Shown here in pieces: positions 26,748 through 34,934 of a stretch of 45,978 bases of DNA. The DNA is taken from the NCBI GenBank assembly GCA_023381895.1, contig JAMCTA010000060.1, positions 1-45,978 of the forward strand, written 5' to 3'. Within the stretch, counting starts at the first letter, position 1. Each line of letters starts with the position of its first letter. The notes beneath the pieces are model-generated. The model was given only the letters and a program-made list of their open reading frames with translations, was not told the DNA's origin and made no database searches. Both the position numbers and the translations under genes were made by a program. Source of the stretch: Chloroflexota bacterium (GTDB taxonomy: Bacteria; Chloroflexota; UBA4733).

Positions 26748-27050
26748 CTACATAATTCCCAGTTCCATCCTGGCGTCTTCCGACATCATCGATGGACTCC
26801 AGGGGGGTGACCAGACGATATCCACATCGACATTGGTCACACCGGGAAGCTCACCTACCACGGTCTCGACGGCAGTGCCAATGTAGCCGCTCAACGGACA
26901 ACCCGGAGCAGTGAGCGTCATCGTGATTGCGACTCGCCCCTGGTCGTCGATGCTTGTCTCATAGACCAGACCTAGGTCTACGATATTGATGCCAATTTCT
27001 GGGTCAATGATCTCCCTGAGGGCGTTGAGCACATCCTCATCGGTGGTCAT
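26748..27050 (-). CDS. SufT/MIP18-like (DUF59) Fe-S assembly factor
   Basis: Small protein of 100 residues of the DUF59 family, whose members help deliver Fe-S clusters to target proteins. It has the family features DPEIGINIVDLGLVY near residues 17-30 and the reactive Cys51 in TAPGCPLSG, then a tail WSPPWSPSMMSEDAR typical of PaaD/SufT-like proteins. GGAGGAG lies just before the ATG. It follows a gene of unknown function by 54 bases. Proximity to aconitase, an Fe-S enzyme, is suggestive but the genes are convergent. Confidence 0.92.
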   Translation of the reverse strand: MTTDEDVLNALREIIDPEIGINIVDLGLVYETSIDDQGRVAITMTLTAPGCPLSGYIGTAVETVVGELPGVTNVDVDIVWSPPWSPSMMSEDARMELGIM

Positions 27051-27104
27051 TATTCTCCTCCTTCAGACCTGATGGTGGAAATCATCTCTCGTCGTGATTG
27101 CGTC

Positions 27105-27494
27105 CTAGCTGGCAAGGCGAAAGCCGAGGCCACGCGCAGTTGCATCATCGACTGCAACTTCAAGACGCTCTGCGCGCAACGTCTGGCCATCGAGGCGAGG
27201 AATACCAACGGGCGCGCGCACGATAACGAGCCAGATCCGTGCGTCTTCATCGCCAACGACATTGAGCCACGGCTTTGCATCTGATAGCCGGGCCCGGAGG
27301 ACAGAAATCGCCTCTGCCTGTGTAGCGCCGAGGCGGCGAGCCACCTCGGTAGCGATTTGCGCTGCGGCATCTCGCGTCAGCGACGTCACGGTGCTGGGAG
27401 ATTGCTTCGCTGACCGCTGTTCCTCAGGAATACCCGTGGATACCACTGCTTCTCTGTCCTCGCTGCAGACGTTCCCTGTAGTATACGGCCACAT
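27105..27494 (-). CDS. Hypothetical protein upstream of the DUF59 gene
   Basis: A 129-residue frame with credible coding character in its last 90 residues: an amphipathic helix (RDAAAQIATEVARRLGATQAEAISVL) then alternating hydrophobic strands such as RIWLVIVRAPVGIP. The first 35 residues look disordered, so the true start may lie inside. I do not recognise the family. It is in the same orientation as the DUF59 gene and 54 bases upstream, so co-transcription is likely. Confidence 0.6.
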   Translation of the reverse strand: MWPYTTGNVCSEDREAVVSTGIPEEQRSAKQSPSTVTSLTRDAAAQIATEVARRLGATQAEAISVLRARLSDAKPWLNVVGDEDARIWLVIVRAPVGIPRLDGQTLRAERLEVAVDDATARGLGFRLAS

Positions 27495-27893
27495 TGCCGT
27501 CTTGGTCCGTAGAATGGATCAAGTCGGGCAGAGCGCTGGTGTTGGATGTGACGAGGATCATCTCTTTGGAGACGGCTGCACACATCTCTGGGAGACCGCG
27601 TGGTTGGGTATTTCCGTAACGGGGCCTCGCAATGAGCCTCGTGTGTATGCCCGCGTCTTGTCGGGCGGAACGTTCTCCGTGCTGGCGGCGTTGTGCCAGT
27701 GCTCTCCGGGGACCGGAGCGCAACGATGCCTGTAGCTGCAGAGGCTGCTCGCAAATAGCAGGATGATGCGCTATTTTATGTGACACTGCCGCTATTCCAT
27801 TATGATTTGAGCACGGCGAGGTGATGCAGCAGTTCGAGGTGCATTCGCTTATTCAGGTGCTACTATGAGGCCGGTTGGTCGTCCGGAGGGAAA
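27495..27893. other. Divergent intergenic region before the cox operon
   Basis: About 400 bases lie between the minus-strand hypothetical gene and coxB. Frames crossing it on both strands lack coding character. The last 120 bases are more A+T-rich and hold the likely cox promoter. I see no known riboswitch. Confidence 0.5.
27780..27806 (+). promoter_or_regulatory. Possible promoter of the cox operon
   Basis: GTGACA (27780-27785) and TATGAT (27801-27806) each match a sigma-70 hexamer at five of six positions. The spacer is 15 bases, which is short. It lies about 90 bp before coxB in the most A+T-rich part of the gap. Confidence 0.35.
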
Positions 27894-28943
27894 ATGAAGC
27901 TGATCAAGCATTTGTCACCGAGGGCACGTCGGGTGGTGGGCGTGCTTCTGGCGACGCTCGCTCTCACCGGTTGCGGTGCAAGGTCGAGTATGCTGAGTCC
28001 ACACGGCGTAGGGGCACAAGAGATCACCAACCTGTGGTGGATCATCTTCGGGATTGCGGCAGGTGTCTTCGTTGTTGTAGAAGGCTTTCTGCTGTTCGCG
28101 CTGATACGTTTTCGTCACCGCCCAGACCGACCCCTACCAAGGCAGGTCTCCGGCAATACCAAGCTCGAGATTGGGTGGACGGCTGTTCCGGCGGTAATCC
28201 TCCTGGCAGTCCTTGTGGTGACGTTCTCTACGATGAAAGCTGTGGCTGCGTCGGCTCCTGGTGCTTTGCAAGTGAACGTCATTGGCCATCAGTGGTGGTG
28301 GGAGTTTCAGTACCGTGTGAACGGCCAGCTCGTCACGACCGCCGATGAGCTGCATTTGCCCGTGAATCAGTCCGTGACTCTGCACGTCATGTCGGCCGAT
28401 GTCGTGCACGACTTCTGGGTGCCCGAGCTCGATCGCAAAGTCCAGGCCATTCCGGGTCACGACAACGTTATTCCGATCGAGGCTACCAAGGTAGGGACGT
28501 ATCAGGGCTACTGCGCCGAGTTTTGTGGGCTCGAGCACGCCCTCATGAGATTCACTGCGGTCGTTCAGAGCCAGCCCGAGTTTTCGGCTTGGCTCAAGGG
28601 TCAAGAGGCTGGGCCGGTTTCTCCGACGACGCCTCAAGAGAAGGCTGGACAAGCTGCCTTCAAGGCTGATGGATGTTCTATCTGCCACGAGATTGGCAAC
28701 GCTCCGGTTGCCGGCTTCCCTTACAATGGCCTCGTGATCACAGGCCCGAACCTCACGCACGTGGGGAGCAGAAGCACGATCGTAGCTGACCAGCTGCAGA
28801 ATACCCCGGCTAATCTAGAACGATGGCTCTCCGCACCGGACAAGATCAAGCCAGGTAACTATATGAGCGTCTTCATCCACGACGGGCAGTTGAGTCCGAA
28901 GGATGTGCAGGACATCACCGCATACCTTGAGAGCCTGAAGTGA
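27894..28943 (+). CDS. coxB: Cytochrome c oxidase subunit II with fused cytochrome c (caa3 type)
   Basis: Subunit II of 349 residues that passes electrons from cytochrome c to subunit I. The signal peptide ends in a lipobox (LTGC, Cys27), and two membrane helices follow (about 44-66 and 95-115). The CuA site is complete: His172, Cys207, Glu209, Cys211, His215 and Met218. From about 245 a cytochrome c domain follows, with heme motif Cys261-x-x-Cys264-His265 and likely axial Met324. This fusion defines caa3 oxidases. GGAGGG lies three bases before the ATG. First gene of the cox operon. Confidence 0.97.
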   Translation: MKLIKHLSPRARRVVGVLLATLALTGCGARSSMLSPHGVGAQEITNLWWIIFGIAAGVFVVVEGFLLFALIRFRHRPDRPLPRQVSGNTKLEIGWTAVPAVILLAVLVVTFSTMKAVAASAPGALQVNVIGHQWWWEFQYRVNGQLVTTADELHLPVNQSVTLHVMSADVVHDFWVPELDRKVQAIPGHDNVIPIEATKVGTYQGYCAEFCGLEHALMRFTAVVQSQPEFSAWLKGQEAGPVSPTTPQEKAGQAAFKADGCSICHEIGNAPVAGFPYNGLVITGPNLTHVGSRSTIVADQLQNTPANLERWLSAPDKIKPGNYMSVFIHDGQLSPKDVQDITAYLESLK

Positions 28944-28974
28944 ACGCCACCGGAGAGAAGTAAGGAGCGAGCAT

Positions 28975-30624
28975 ATGGCGACAGTCGCAGGCACGATCGC
29001 CCCGGTGCGGCGGCGTTTTGTAGATTCCGCCATTGTTAACTGGATCACGACGAGTGATCATAAGAAAATTGGCATTCTCTATATTGTCACCTCTTTCTTT
29101 TTCTTTGTCGTTGGCGGTATCGAAGCCCTTCTCTTGCGTATCCAGCTGTCTCAGCCTGACGCTCGCTTTATCTCGCCGGAAGTTTACAACGAGCTATTCA
29201 CGATGCATGGCACGACCATGGTGTTCCTCCTGGGCATGCCGATACTGGCTGGCTTTGGGAACTACTTGGTGCCGCTCATGATTGGTGCCCGCGACATGGC
29301 TTTTCCCAAGCTCAATGCTTTGGGCTATTGGTTCTTCCTGTTCGGTGGCATCTTCATCAACCTGGGGTTCCTGATCGGAGCCGCACCGAATGCGGGTTGG
29401 TACAACTACGCCAATCAGACGGAGCTGCAGTTTGCGTCAGGTCTCAATGAAGATGTGTGGGCACTTGGCATCAACATCCTCGGTGTCGCGTCGCTAGTCA
29501 GCTCCATCAATCTCGTCGTGACCATCGTCAAGATGCGCGCTCCTGGTCTGACGTTCAACCGTCTACCACTTTTCTGCTGGACCACCCTGGTCATGGCAGT
29601 GCTTATCCTTGGTGCGATACCATCACTCACTACCTCCAGCATTGAGATCTTCTTTGATCGTCACCTTGGAACGTCCTTCTATCAGGTCGCGTCGGGTGGC
29701 GATCCTATTCTCTGGCAGCATCAGTTCTGGTTCTTCGGCCATCCGGAGGTGTACATTCTGATCCTGCCGGCCATGGGTATGATTTCCGAGGTGATCCCGG
29801 TTTTTTCGCGGAAGCCGCTGTTTGGCTACTCCTTCGTTGCCTGGTCTACCGTGGCTATCGGCTTTCTGTCCTTCGGAGTGTGGGCGCACCACATGTTCAC
29901 GTCCGGGTTACCGCTTGTTGCCCAGGGATTCTTCGCTTTCACTACCGTGATCATTGCTGTTCCCACTGCCGTGAAGATTTTCAACTGGATTGGAACGCTG
30001 TGGGGCGGCGATCTTGATTTCAAGACTCCACTGTTGTTCGCGGTAGCTTTCGTGGGGATGTTCACCATCGGTGGCTTGACGGGTGTGATGCTGGGTGTGG
30101 TTCCCATCGACTGGCAGGTCAATGCGAGCTACTTCGTCGTGGCGCACTTCCACTACGTGCTCTTTGGCGGCACGGTGTTTGGGGTGTTTGCGGGAACGTA
30201 CTTCTGGTATCCGAAGATCATCGGAAGGATGATGGACGATCGTCTCGGAAAGATCCACTTCTGGATCACGTTTATCGGATTCAACCTCACGTTCTTCCCT
30301 ATGCACATCGTCGGAATGCTCGGTATGTCACGCCGCACGTATACATACGCTGCTGGGCAAGGATGGACTGGCTTCAACGTGATCGAGACTGTCGGGGCCT
30401 TTATCATTGCGATCGGGACCCTTTTCTTCATATGGAATCTGATCTGGAGTCTGCGTCATGGCGAAGTCGCCGGCGACAATCCCTGGCACGCGTACACTCT
30501 CGAGTGGATGACGTCATCTCCTCCTCCTGTGTATAACTTCAAGAAGATTCCCGAAGTCCGGAGCAGGCGACCGGCATGGGATGCGGAGCATCCGGAGGAT
30601 CCAGACTGGAGGCGGACACATTGA
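28975..30624 (+). CDS. coxA: Cytochrome c oxidase subunit I (heme-copper oxidase, A1 type)
   Basis: Catalytic subunit of 549 residues with twelve membrane helices, reducing oxygen to water and pumping protons. Heme a ligands are His78 and His393 and the heme a3 ligand is His391. CuB ligands are His256, His305 and His306, with Tyr260 in position for the His-Tyr crosslink. Glu258 in GHPEVY marks the A1 group, whose D channel ends there. AAGGAG precedes the ATG. Its stop overlaps the TTG start of a small membrane protein gene. Confidence 0.98.
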   Translation: MATVAGTIAPVRRRFVDSAIVNWITTSDHKKIGILYIVTSFFFFVVGGIEALLLRIQLSQPDARFISPEVYNELFTMHGTTMVFLLGMPILAGFGNYLVPLMIGARDMAFPKLNALGYWFFLFGGIFINLGFLIGAAPNAGWYNYANQTELQFASGLNEDVWALGINILGVASLVSSINLVVTIVKMRAPGLTFNRLPLFCWTTLVMAVLILGAIPSLTTSSIEIFFDRHLGTSFYQVASGGDPILWQHQFWFFGHPEVYILILPAMGMISEVIPVFSRKPLFGYSFVAWSTVAIGFLSFGVWAHHMFTSGLPLVAQGFFAFTTVIIAVPTAVKIFNWIGTLWGGDLDFKTPLLFAVAFVGMFTIGGLTGVMLGVVPIDWQVNASYFVVAHFHYVLFGGTVFGVFAGTYFWYPKIIGRMMDDRLGKIHFWITFIGFNLTFFPMHIVGMLGMSRRTYTYAAGQGWTGFNVIETVGAFIIAIGTLFFIWNLIWSLRHGEVAGDNPWHAYTLEWMTSSPPPVYNFKKIPEVRSRRPAWDAEHPEDPDWRRTH

Positions 30625-30899
30625 GTCACGAGCCGATTGTTGATCACGGGAACGTCGAGGAAGAAGAGGAACACATTCATCTTCCTGGTTCGAGCGTCTG
30701 GCCCTTTGCATTGGCGGTGTCGTTATTCGTTGTCATGGTGGGTCTCTTGTTCTTCCCCCACTGGGGCACCACTGCTGGGGTGGTACAGCTTGTATTGTTG
30801 TTGGTTCTATCAATCGTTGGAGTAGCGGGCATGGTGGTGTCGATTATTTCCTGGGGATTGCAGATCAGTGAGGCGCGGCCGGGAAGCGGTACGCACTGA
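30621..30899 (+). CDS. Small two-helix subunit in the cox operon (subunit IV-like)
   Basis: A 92-residue protein with an acidic, His-containing N-terminus (SHEPIVDHGNVEEEEEHIH) and two membrane helices at about 31-50 and 57-80. The start is TTG at 30621, overlapping the coxA stop (TTGA), with GGAGG eight bases upstream. An ATG at 30576 lies inside coxA and is less likely. Size, topology and place between subunits I and III fit small bacterial subunit IV proteins (CtaF/CoxD type), although identity cannot be proved from so short a sequence. Confidence 0.75.
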   Translation: MSHEPIVDHGNVEEEEEHIHLPGSSVWPFALAVSLFVVMVGLLFFPHWGTTAGVVQLVLLLVLSIVGVAGMVVSIISWGLQISEARPGSGTH

Positions 30900-30954
30900 G
30901 GAATATGACTGCCTGGCTGGAGAGCATACGGCGATAGGAAGAGACTGAGCGTTT

Positions 30955-31545
30955 ATGGCTACGGTAACCGTAACAGCTGCCAGGAGTGCCGAGGCCCATC
31001 CTGGAGGCCGGTCAGTGAATTGGTGGGCAATGGCGACGTTCATTGCCTCGGAAGCGATCTTTTTTACGACGCTCATCTCAAGTTATTTATTTCTGCGGTT
31101 CAGCAGCCCGCAGTGGCCACCGAAAGGGATGCCACACCTCGAGCTCGTTGTCCCTCTCATCAACACGGTGGTGCTGCTCTCTAGTGGTATTCCCCAGCAC
31201 ATGGCGAGCCAAGCGATTGCTCGTGGTGATCGCAAGGCGCATCAGCGCGGAACAATCATCGCTATGATTCTTGGCGTTGCCTTCCTTTGTGGTCAGGCAT
31301 ATGAGTATACGCACGTGGGCTTCACCCCTTGGGATGGGATATACGGATCGACCTTCTTCATCACGACTGGCTTTCATGGCGCTCACGTCACTGTTGCCCT
31401 CATAATCCTCCTCGTGACGTTGATCCGTTCCTTTCGAGGAGACTTTACACCGGAACATCACTTTGGTGTTGAGGCAGCCACCATGTACTGGCACTTTGTC
31501 GATGCTGTGTGGGTAGCTCTTCTCATCACCATTTATTTGCTCTGA
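30955..31545 (+). CDS. coxC: Cytochrome c oxidase subunit III
   Basis: A 196-residue membrane protein with five predicted helices, the short bacterial form of subunit III. Conserved stretches include MATFIASEAIFFTTLISSYL, INTVVLLSSG, TGFHGAHVTVALI and EAATMYWHFVDAVWVALL, the last two being family hallmarks. It stabilises the catalytic subunit and its proton uptake. It follows the small subunit by 55 bases and ends just before another small membrane gene. Confidence 0.96.
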   Translation: MATVTVTAARSAEAHPGGRSVNWWAMATFIASEAIFFTTLISSYLFLRFSSPQWPPKGMPHLELVVPLINTVVLLSSGIPQHMASQAIARGDRKAHQRGTIIAMILGVAFLCGQAYEYTHVGFTPWDGIYGSTFFITTGFHGAHVTVALIILLVTLIRSFRGDFTPEHHFGVEAATMYWHFVDAVWVALLITIYLL

Positions 31546-31588
31546 TAAATTTCGTGTGATGACTCACGGGACAGGAGAGTGGCTTCAG

Positions 31589-31840
31589 ATGCAAGAGGAG
31601 CCCCAAGGGTCGCGACCGCCTAAGTGGTTGAGTATTATCGCTGTCGTGCTCATCGTTATTGGCGCTTCACTGATGGATCAAGCAGGGAGAACTCAGTCGA
31701 CATTGTGGTGGACGGTCTCCGGAATCTTCGCTGGTGTGGGTCTCGTCCTTGCCGTGGTCTACCTCGTGCTCCTCGAGGGTTTGAGTTGGTTCCGTATCCG
31801 CCCTGATCGTTCTAGGCATCTTCGTAACCGACATCCATAG
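31589..31840 (+). CDS. Small membrane protein at the end of the cox operon
   Basis: An 83-residue protein with two membrane helices (about 13-30 and 41-64) and a basic C-terminus (RIRPDRSRHLRNRHP). ATG at 31589 has AGGAGAG nine bases upstream; starts at 31556 and 31559 would add eleven residues. It lies 43 bases after coxC in the same direction. I do not recognise a family. It may be a further oxidase accessory subunit, which is inference from position. Confidence 0.65.
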   Translation: MQEEPQGSRPPKWLSIIAVVLIVIGASLMDQAGRTQSTLWWTVSGIFAGVGLVLAVVYLVLLEGLSWFRIRPDRSRHLRNRHP

Positions 31841-31851
31841 AGGTGGCTCGC

Positions 31852-31873
31852 AGGGGCGCGCATTGTGGCCCCT
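31852..31873 (+). terminator. Possible terminator of the cox operon
   Basis: AGGGGC (31852-31857) and GCCCCT (31868-31873) form a six-base stem with a ten-base loop, just after the last cox-linked gene. A pyrimidine-rich stretch follows (CTCTGCCTATT), but no clear T-run. Confidence 0.45.
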
Positions 31874-32091
31874 CTCTGCCTATTGTGTGGCGCCCTGTTT
31901 AAGGACCATAGTAACTCTGCCAAGGATTGGCTAAGATCTGATCTGCAGCATCGTGCTAGCGTCTCCTCTGAGGGTGGCCGCCGTCTCTGCTCGTAGAGAT
32001 AGGAGTGATCCCTGCTTCAGTGAGTGTGACTGAAGAGGATTGGGAAAGGGGGGAGCGTCTCGCGTCTGCAGTGTAGGAGGTGAGTTGGAAA

Positions 32092-32922
32092 GTGCCCTTG
32101 AGTGACGCTGAGCTTCAGCATCTGGCCAGTTTGGCGAATAAGGTACGGCAACATGTCGTTCGCATGACGGCGAATTCGGGAGTCGGTCATCAGGGCGGGC
32201 CATTATCGGCGGCGGAGATCCTGGTAACTCTTTACTTCTATGCACTCCGTATTGATCCGGGCCGTCCGGGCTGGGAAGAGCGGGATCGGTTCATCCTTTC
32301 CAAGGGACACGCGGCCAGCGGATTCTATGCAACACTAGCTGAACGGGGATTCTTTCCCGTTGATGAGCTCACGACGTTTGGCTTTATCAATAGCCGTCTC
32401 CAGCTGCATCCTGACGTGCATCTTCTGCCAGGAGTCGAGGCAAGCACGGGGTCACTCGGTCAGGGGCTTTCAATTGGTATTGGGATTGCGCTCGGCGCGA
32501 GGATGGATGGCCGTCTTTTCCGTACGTACGTGCTCATCAGCGACGGAGAGAGCCAGGAGGGGCAGATCTGGGAGGCGGCCATGGCCGCTGGCAACTGGCA
32601 CCTCAGCAACCTCACAGCGATTCTCGACTACAACGGTGTGCAGCAGTGTGGTCGCGTTGATCAGCAGATGAGCCTTGAACCGGTGGCAGCAAAGTGGCGT
32701 GCCTTCGGATGGGATGTGCTGGAAGTTGATGGTCACGAGGTGGGGGCACTGACAGAGGCCTTGGACGCAGCGCGCCAACCTAAAGAGTGTCCTACGATCA
32801 TCGTCGCGCATACCGTGAAAGGCAAGGGTGTCTCGTTCATGGAGGGGAACTTCGAGTGGCACAGTAAGCCGTTGAGTGCTGAGCTGGCACGCCAGGCACT
32901 GACGGAACTCGGAGCGCGGTGA
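32092..32922 (+). CDS. Transketolase, N-terminal subunit
   Basis: Thiamine diphosphate-binding half of a split transketolase, 276 residues. Features are GHQGGPLSAAEILVTLY, SKGHAASGFYA, EASTGSLGQGLSIG and the cofactor motif SDGESQEG (150-157) closing with Asn181. The usual GDG is SDG here. The enzyme moves two-carbon units between sugar phosphates. GTG at 32092 is chosen because AGGAGGT lies nine bases upstream; a GTG at 32080 would overlap that site. The partner gene starts two bases after the stop. Confidence 0.94.
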   Translation: MPLSDAELQHLASLANKVRQHVVRMTANSGVGHQGGPLSAAEILVTLYFYALRIDPGRPGWEERDRFILSKGHAASGFYATLAERGFFPVDELTTFGFINSRLQLHPDVHLLPGVEASTGSLGQGLSIGIGIALGARMDGRLFRTYVLISDGESQEGQIWEAAMAAGNWHLSNLTAILDYNGVQQCGRVDQQMSLEPVAAKWRAFGWDVLEVDGHEVGALTEALDAARQPKECPTIIVAHTVKGKGVSFMEGNFEWHSKPLSAELARQALTELGAR

Positions 32923-32923
32923 C

Positions 32924-33862
32924 GTGAGAGCGCTGCGCGATGTGTTCGGAGCCGCGCTTGTCGAGCTGGGTCGCCGTGATCCGCGTATTGTGGTCTTGGA
33001 TGGAGATCTTGCCACCTCAACTCGAGTGACCCTCTTTCGCGAAGCCTTCCCTGACAGATTCATCCAAGTTGGTATAGCAGAACAGAATATGGTCGGCATC
33101 GCTGCTGGACTGGCGAGCCTCGGAAAGATCCCTGTCGTCTCAAGCTTTGCTGTCTTCCTCAGTAAGCGCGCGCTTGACCAGGTCACGATCTCGGTGGCTC
33201 ACACGGGGGCGAATGTGAAACTCATTGGCGCCTATACCGGCCTGCTCACAGGGCACACTGGTGCAACGCACCAAGCTGTGCAAGACACAGCCATCATGCG
33301 TGCTACCCCGGGAATGGTCGTTGTTGATCCTGCTGACGCACGAGAATGCGCCTCCTGTCTCGAAGTGGTGATCAACCATGCTGGCCCAGTCTACTTTCGC
33401 TTGACGCGAGATGCGTGGCCGGATGTCAGCCCGCCTGACTACCAGTTCCGTCTAGGCGTTGCGTGTGAGGTTCGGCCGGGTACCGACGTCACAGTCATTG
33501 CCGGCGGACCACTCGTGAGCGAGTCTATACTTGCTGCCAGGAGATTGGAGCAAGATGGTATCTCGGTCAGAGTCGTCAATATGGCATCGATCAAGCCACT
33601 GGATATGGACGCCATTGTGCGAGCGAGCCGTGAGACTGGCGCCATTGTCACGGCCGAGAATCACTCGATCTATGGTGGCCTGGGCAGCGCTGTTGCCGAG
33701 GCGGTGAGCAGCGAGCACCCTTGCCCTGTCATTCGTGTCGGCATTAAGGACGTACTTGGTGAGACAGGTACCAACGAAGAGCTCTTGACCAAGTATGAAA
33801 TGGACTCAGGGGCAATCGAACGTGCCGCGAGGCGAGCCCTCGCGTTCAAGAGGATAGGCTAG
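32924..33862 (+). CDS. Transketolase, C-terminal subunit
   Basis: Pyrimidine-binding and C-terminal half of the split transketolase, 312 residues. The catalytic Glu53 lies in VGIAEQNMVGIAAGLA, followed by FAVFLSKRALDQV and the GHTGATHQAVQD loop. The C-terminal domain has SIKPLD and TAENHSIYGGLG. It starts with GTG directly after the N-terminal subunit gene. The two products should form the active heterotetramer. Split transketolases resemble the E1 subunits of 2-oxoacid dehydrogenases in layout but lack lipoyl partners here. Confidence 0.94.
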   Translation: MRALRDVFGAALVELGRRDPRIVVLDGDLATSTRVTLFREAFPDRFIQVGIAEQNMVGIAAGLASLGKIPVVSSFAVFLSKRALDQVTISVAHTGANVKLIGAYTGLLTGHTGATHQAVQDTAIMRATPGMVVVDPADARECASCLEVVINHAGPVYFRLTRDAWPDVSPPDYQFRLGVACEVRPGTDVTVIAGGPLVSESILAARRLEQDGISVRVVNMASIKPLDMDAIVRASRETGAIVTAENHSIYGGLGSAVAEAVSSEHPCPVIRVGIKDVLGETGTNEELLTKYEMDSGAIERAARRALAFKRIG

Positions 33863-33896
33863 ACCTACCCGAACAACGCGGAGGGTACCTAACCTC

Positions 33897-33936
33897 GACC
33901 TGTCGGAATCTTCTGATGAGGATGTAGATACAGGTC
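33897..33936. terminator. Inverted repeat between convergent genes
   Basis: GACCTGT (33897-33903) and ACAGGTC (33930-33936) are perfect seven-base arms around 26 bases. It lies between the stops of the transketolase and epimerase-like genes. The large loop makes a classical terminator doubtful. Confidence 0.3.
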
Positions 33937-33938
33937 AG

Positions 33939-34763
33939 CTATGTTCGCGATCTGTTGAGCGCGTCTCTCAAGTAGCCAATGCCGCGCTGAGCGATGGTGA
34001 TCGGGTCGGGAGTGTAGTCGAATACCTCGATCGAGATCCATCCACTATAGCCCGTCTCCCGTAAAGTTCTCAGAATAGGGACGAAGTCGATGGTTCCCGA
34101 TCCAGGTTCACGCTTGTTGGCATCGTTGGCGTGAAAATAGGCGAGGAGTTGCGCATTCCGGCGAACGATCTCCGGAATCGGTGTTCCTTCGGAGGCCATT
34201 GCCTTGACATCGAGGATGAGCCGAAAGCTCGGGTGGTCAATTTCTTTCACCATCCGTGCTGCCTCTGCGGCGGAGGCGAAGAGGTTGGTTTCGGCAGGAG
34301 AAAGAGGCTCCAGGCAGAATGTCACGCCGTAATCTTCTGCAACTTGCGCCACCCGGCAGAAAACGCTGCGAGCCCAGCTCCAGGCCTCTTGAAAGTCAAC
34401 GTTGGGCGGGACATTTCGTTGGGCGGGAGATCCGAACACGAGGACACTTCCACCAAGGGTCGAGCACGCGCGCACAAGAGCAATGAGGTAGTTGAGGGTC
34501 ACTTCACGAATCGCCGGGTTAGGGCTTGTCAAGTGAACACCTGGAACCTTCGCGAGCAGCCAGTGGAGCCCTGTGATCGACAGCTCAAACTGATTGGCTA
34601 GCTCTTTCACCGAGGCGAGGGCGGTGGCAGTGATCTCCGTGATCGGCGCCCCTAACGTAAATGGGGCAAACTCGATCCCTTCATATCCAAGCAGGTGCGC
34701 GATACGAAATCCCTCTTCAAGGGGTAGGTGCTGGAACGTCTCATTACAAATTGCTAAGCGCAC
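33939..34763 (-). CDS. Sugar phosphate isomerase/epimerase (xylose isomerase-like TIM barrel)
   Basis: TIM-barrel protein of 274 residues of the AP endonuclease 2 / D-tagatose 3-epimerase superfamily. Four metal ligands can be placed: Glu152 (CLEPLSP), Asp185 (LILDVKAM), His211 (YFHANDAN) and Glu246 (ISIEVFDY). Members isomerise or epimerise free or phosphorylated sugars, or act in inositol catabolism. It begins with GTG. It converges on the split transketolase, so a pentose or ketose substrate is possible, but not shown. An A+T-rich promoter region lies upstream (about 34820-34860). Confidence 0.88.
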   Translation of the reverse strand: MRLAICNETFQHLPLEEGFRIAHLLGYEGIEFAPFTLGAPITEITATALASVKELANQFELSITGLHWLLAKVPGVHLTSPNPAIREVTLNYLIALVRACSTLGGSVLVFGSPAQRNVPPNVDFQEAWSWARSVFCRVAQVAEDYGVTFCLEPLSPAETNLFASAAEAARMVKEIDHPSFRLILDVKAMASEGTPIPEIVRRNAQLLAYFHANDANKREPGSGTIDFVPILRTLRETGYSGWISIEVFDYTPDPITIAQRGIGYLRDALNRSRT

Positions 34764-34934
34764 AGCGTTGCCTCAGTCCCCTCAGCGATCGTCCCCGATC
34801 GGCTCTCTCCTGCGTGCAATATAGGACTTTTAACACAATTTGATGTGGTAAATTGGCCAAATATGAAACGCAATGGGGTGACGACACTTGTGTGTGCATA
34901 GGGTGCCGGCGTCTGGATAGGTCTGTGAAGGTGC

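Noticed and set aside
27424..27786. Minus-strand frame of 120 codons before the cox operon
   Set aside because: It overlaps the more convincing 27105-27494 gene in another frame and lacks coding composition and a ribosome binding site.
27495..27893. Possible riboswitch or leader RNA before coxB
   Set aside because: No known riboswitch core or strong stem with a terminator could be drawn by eye.
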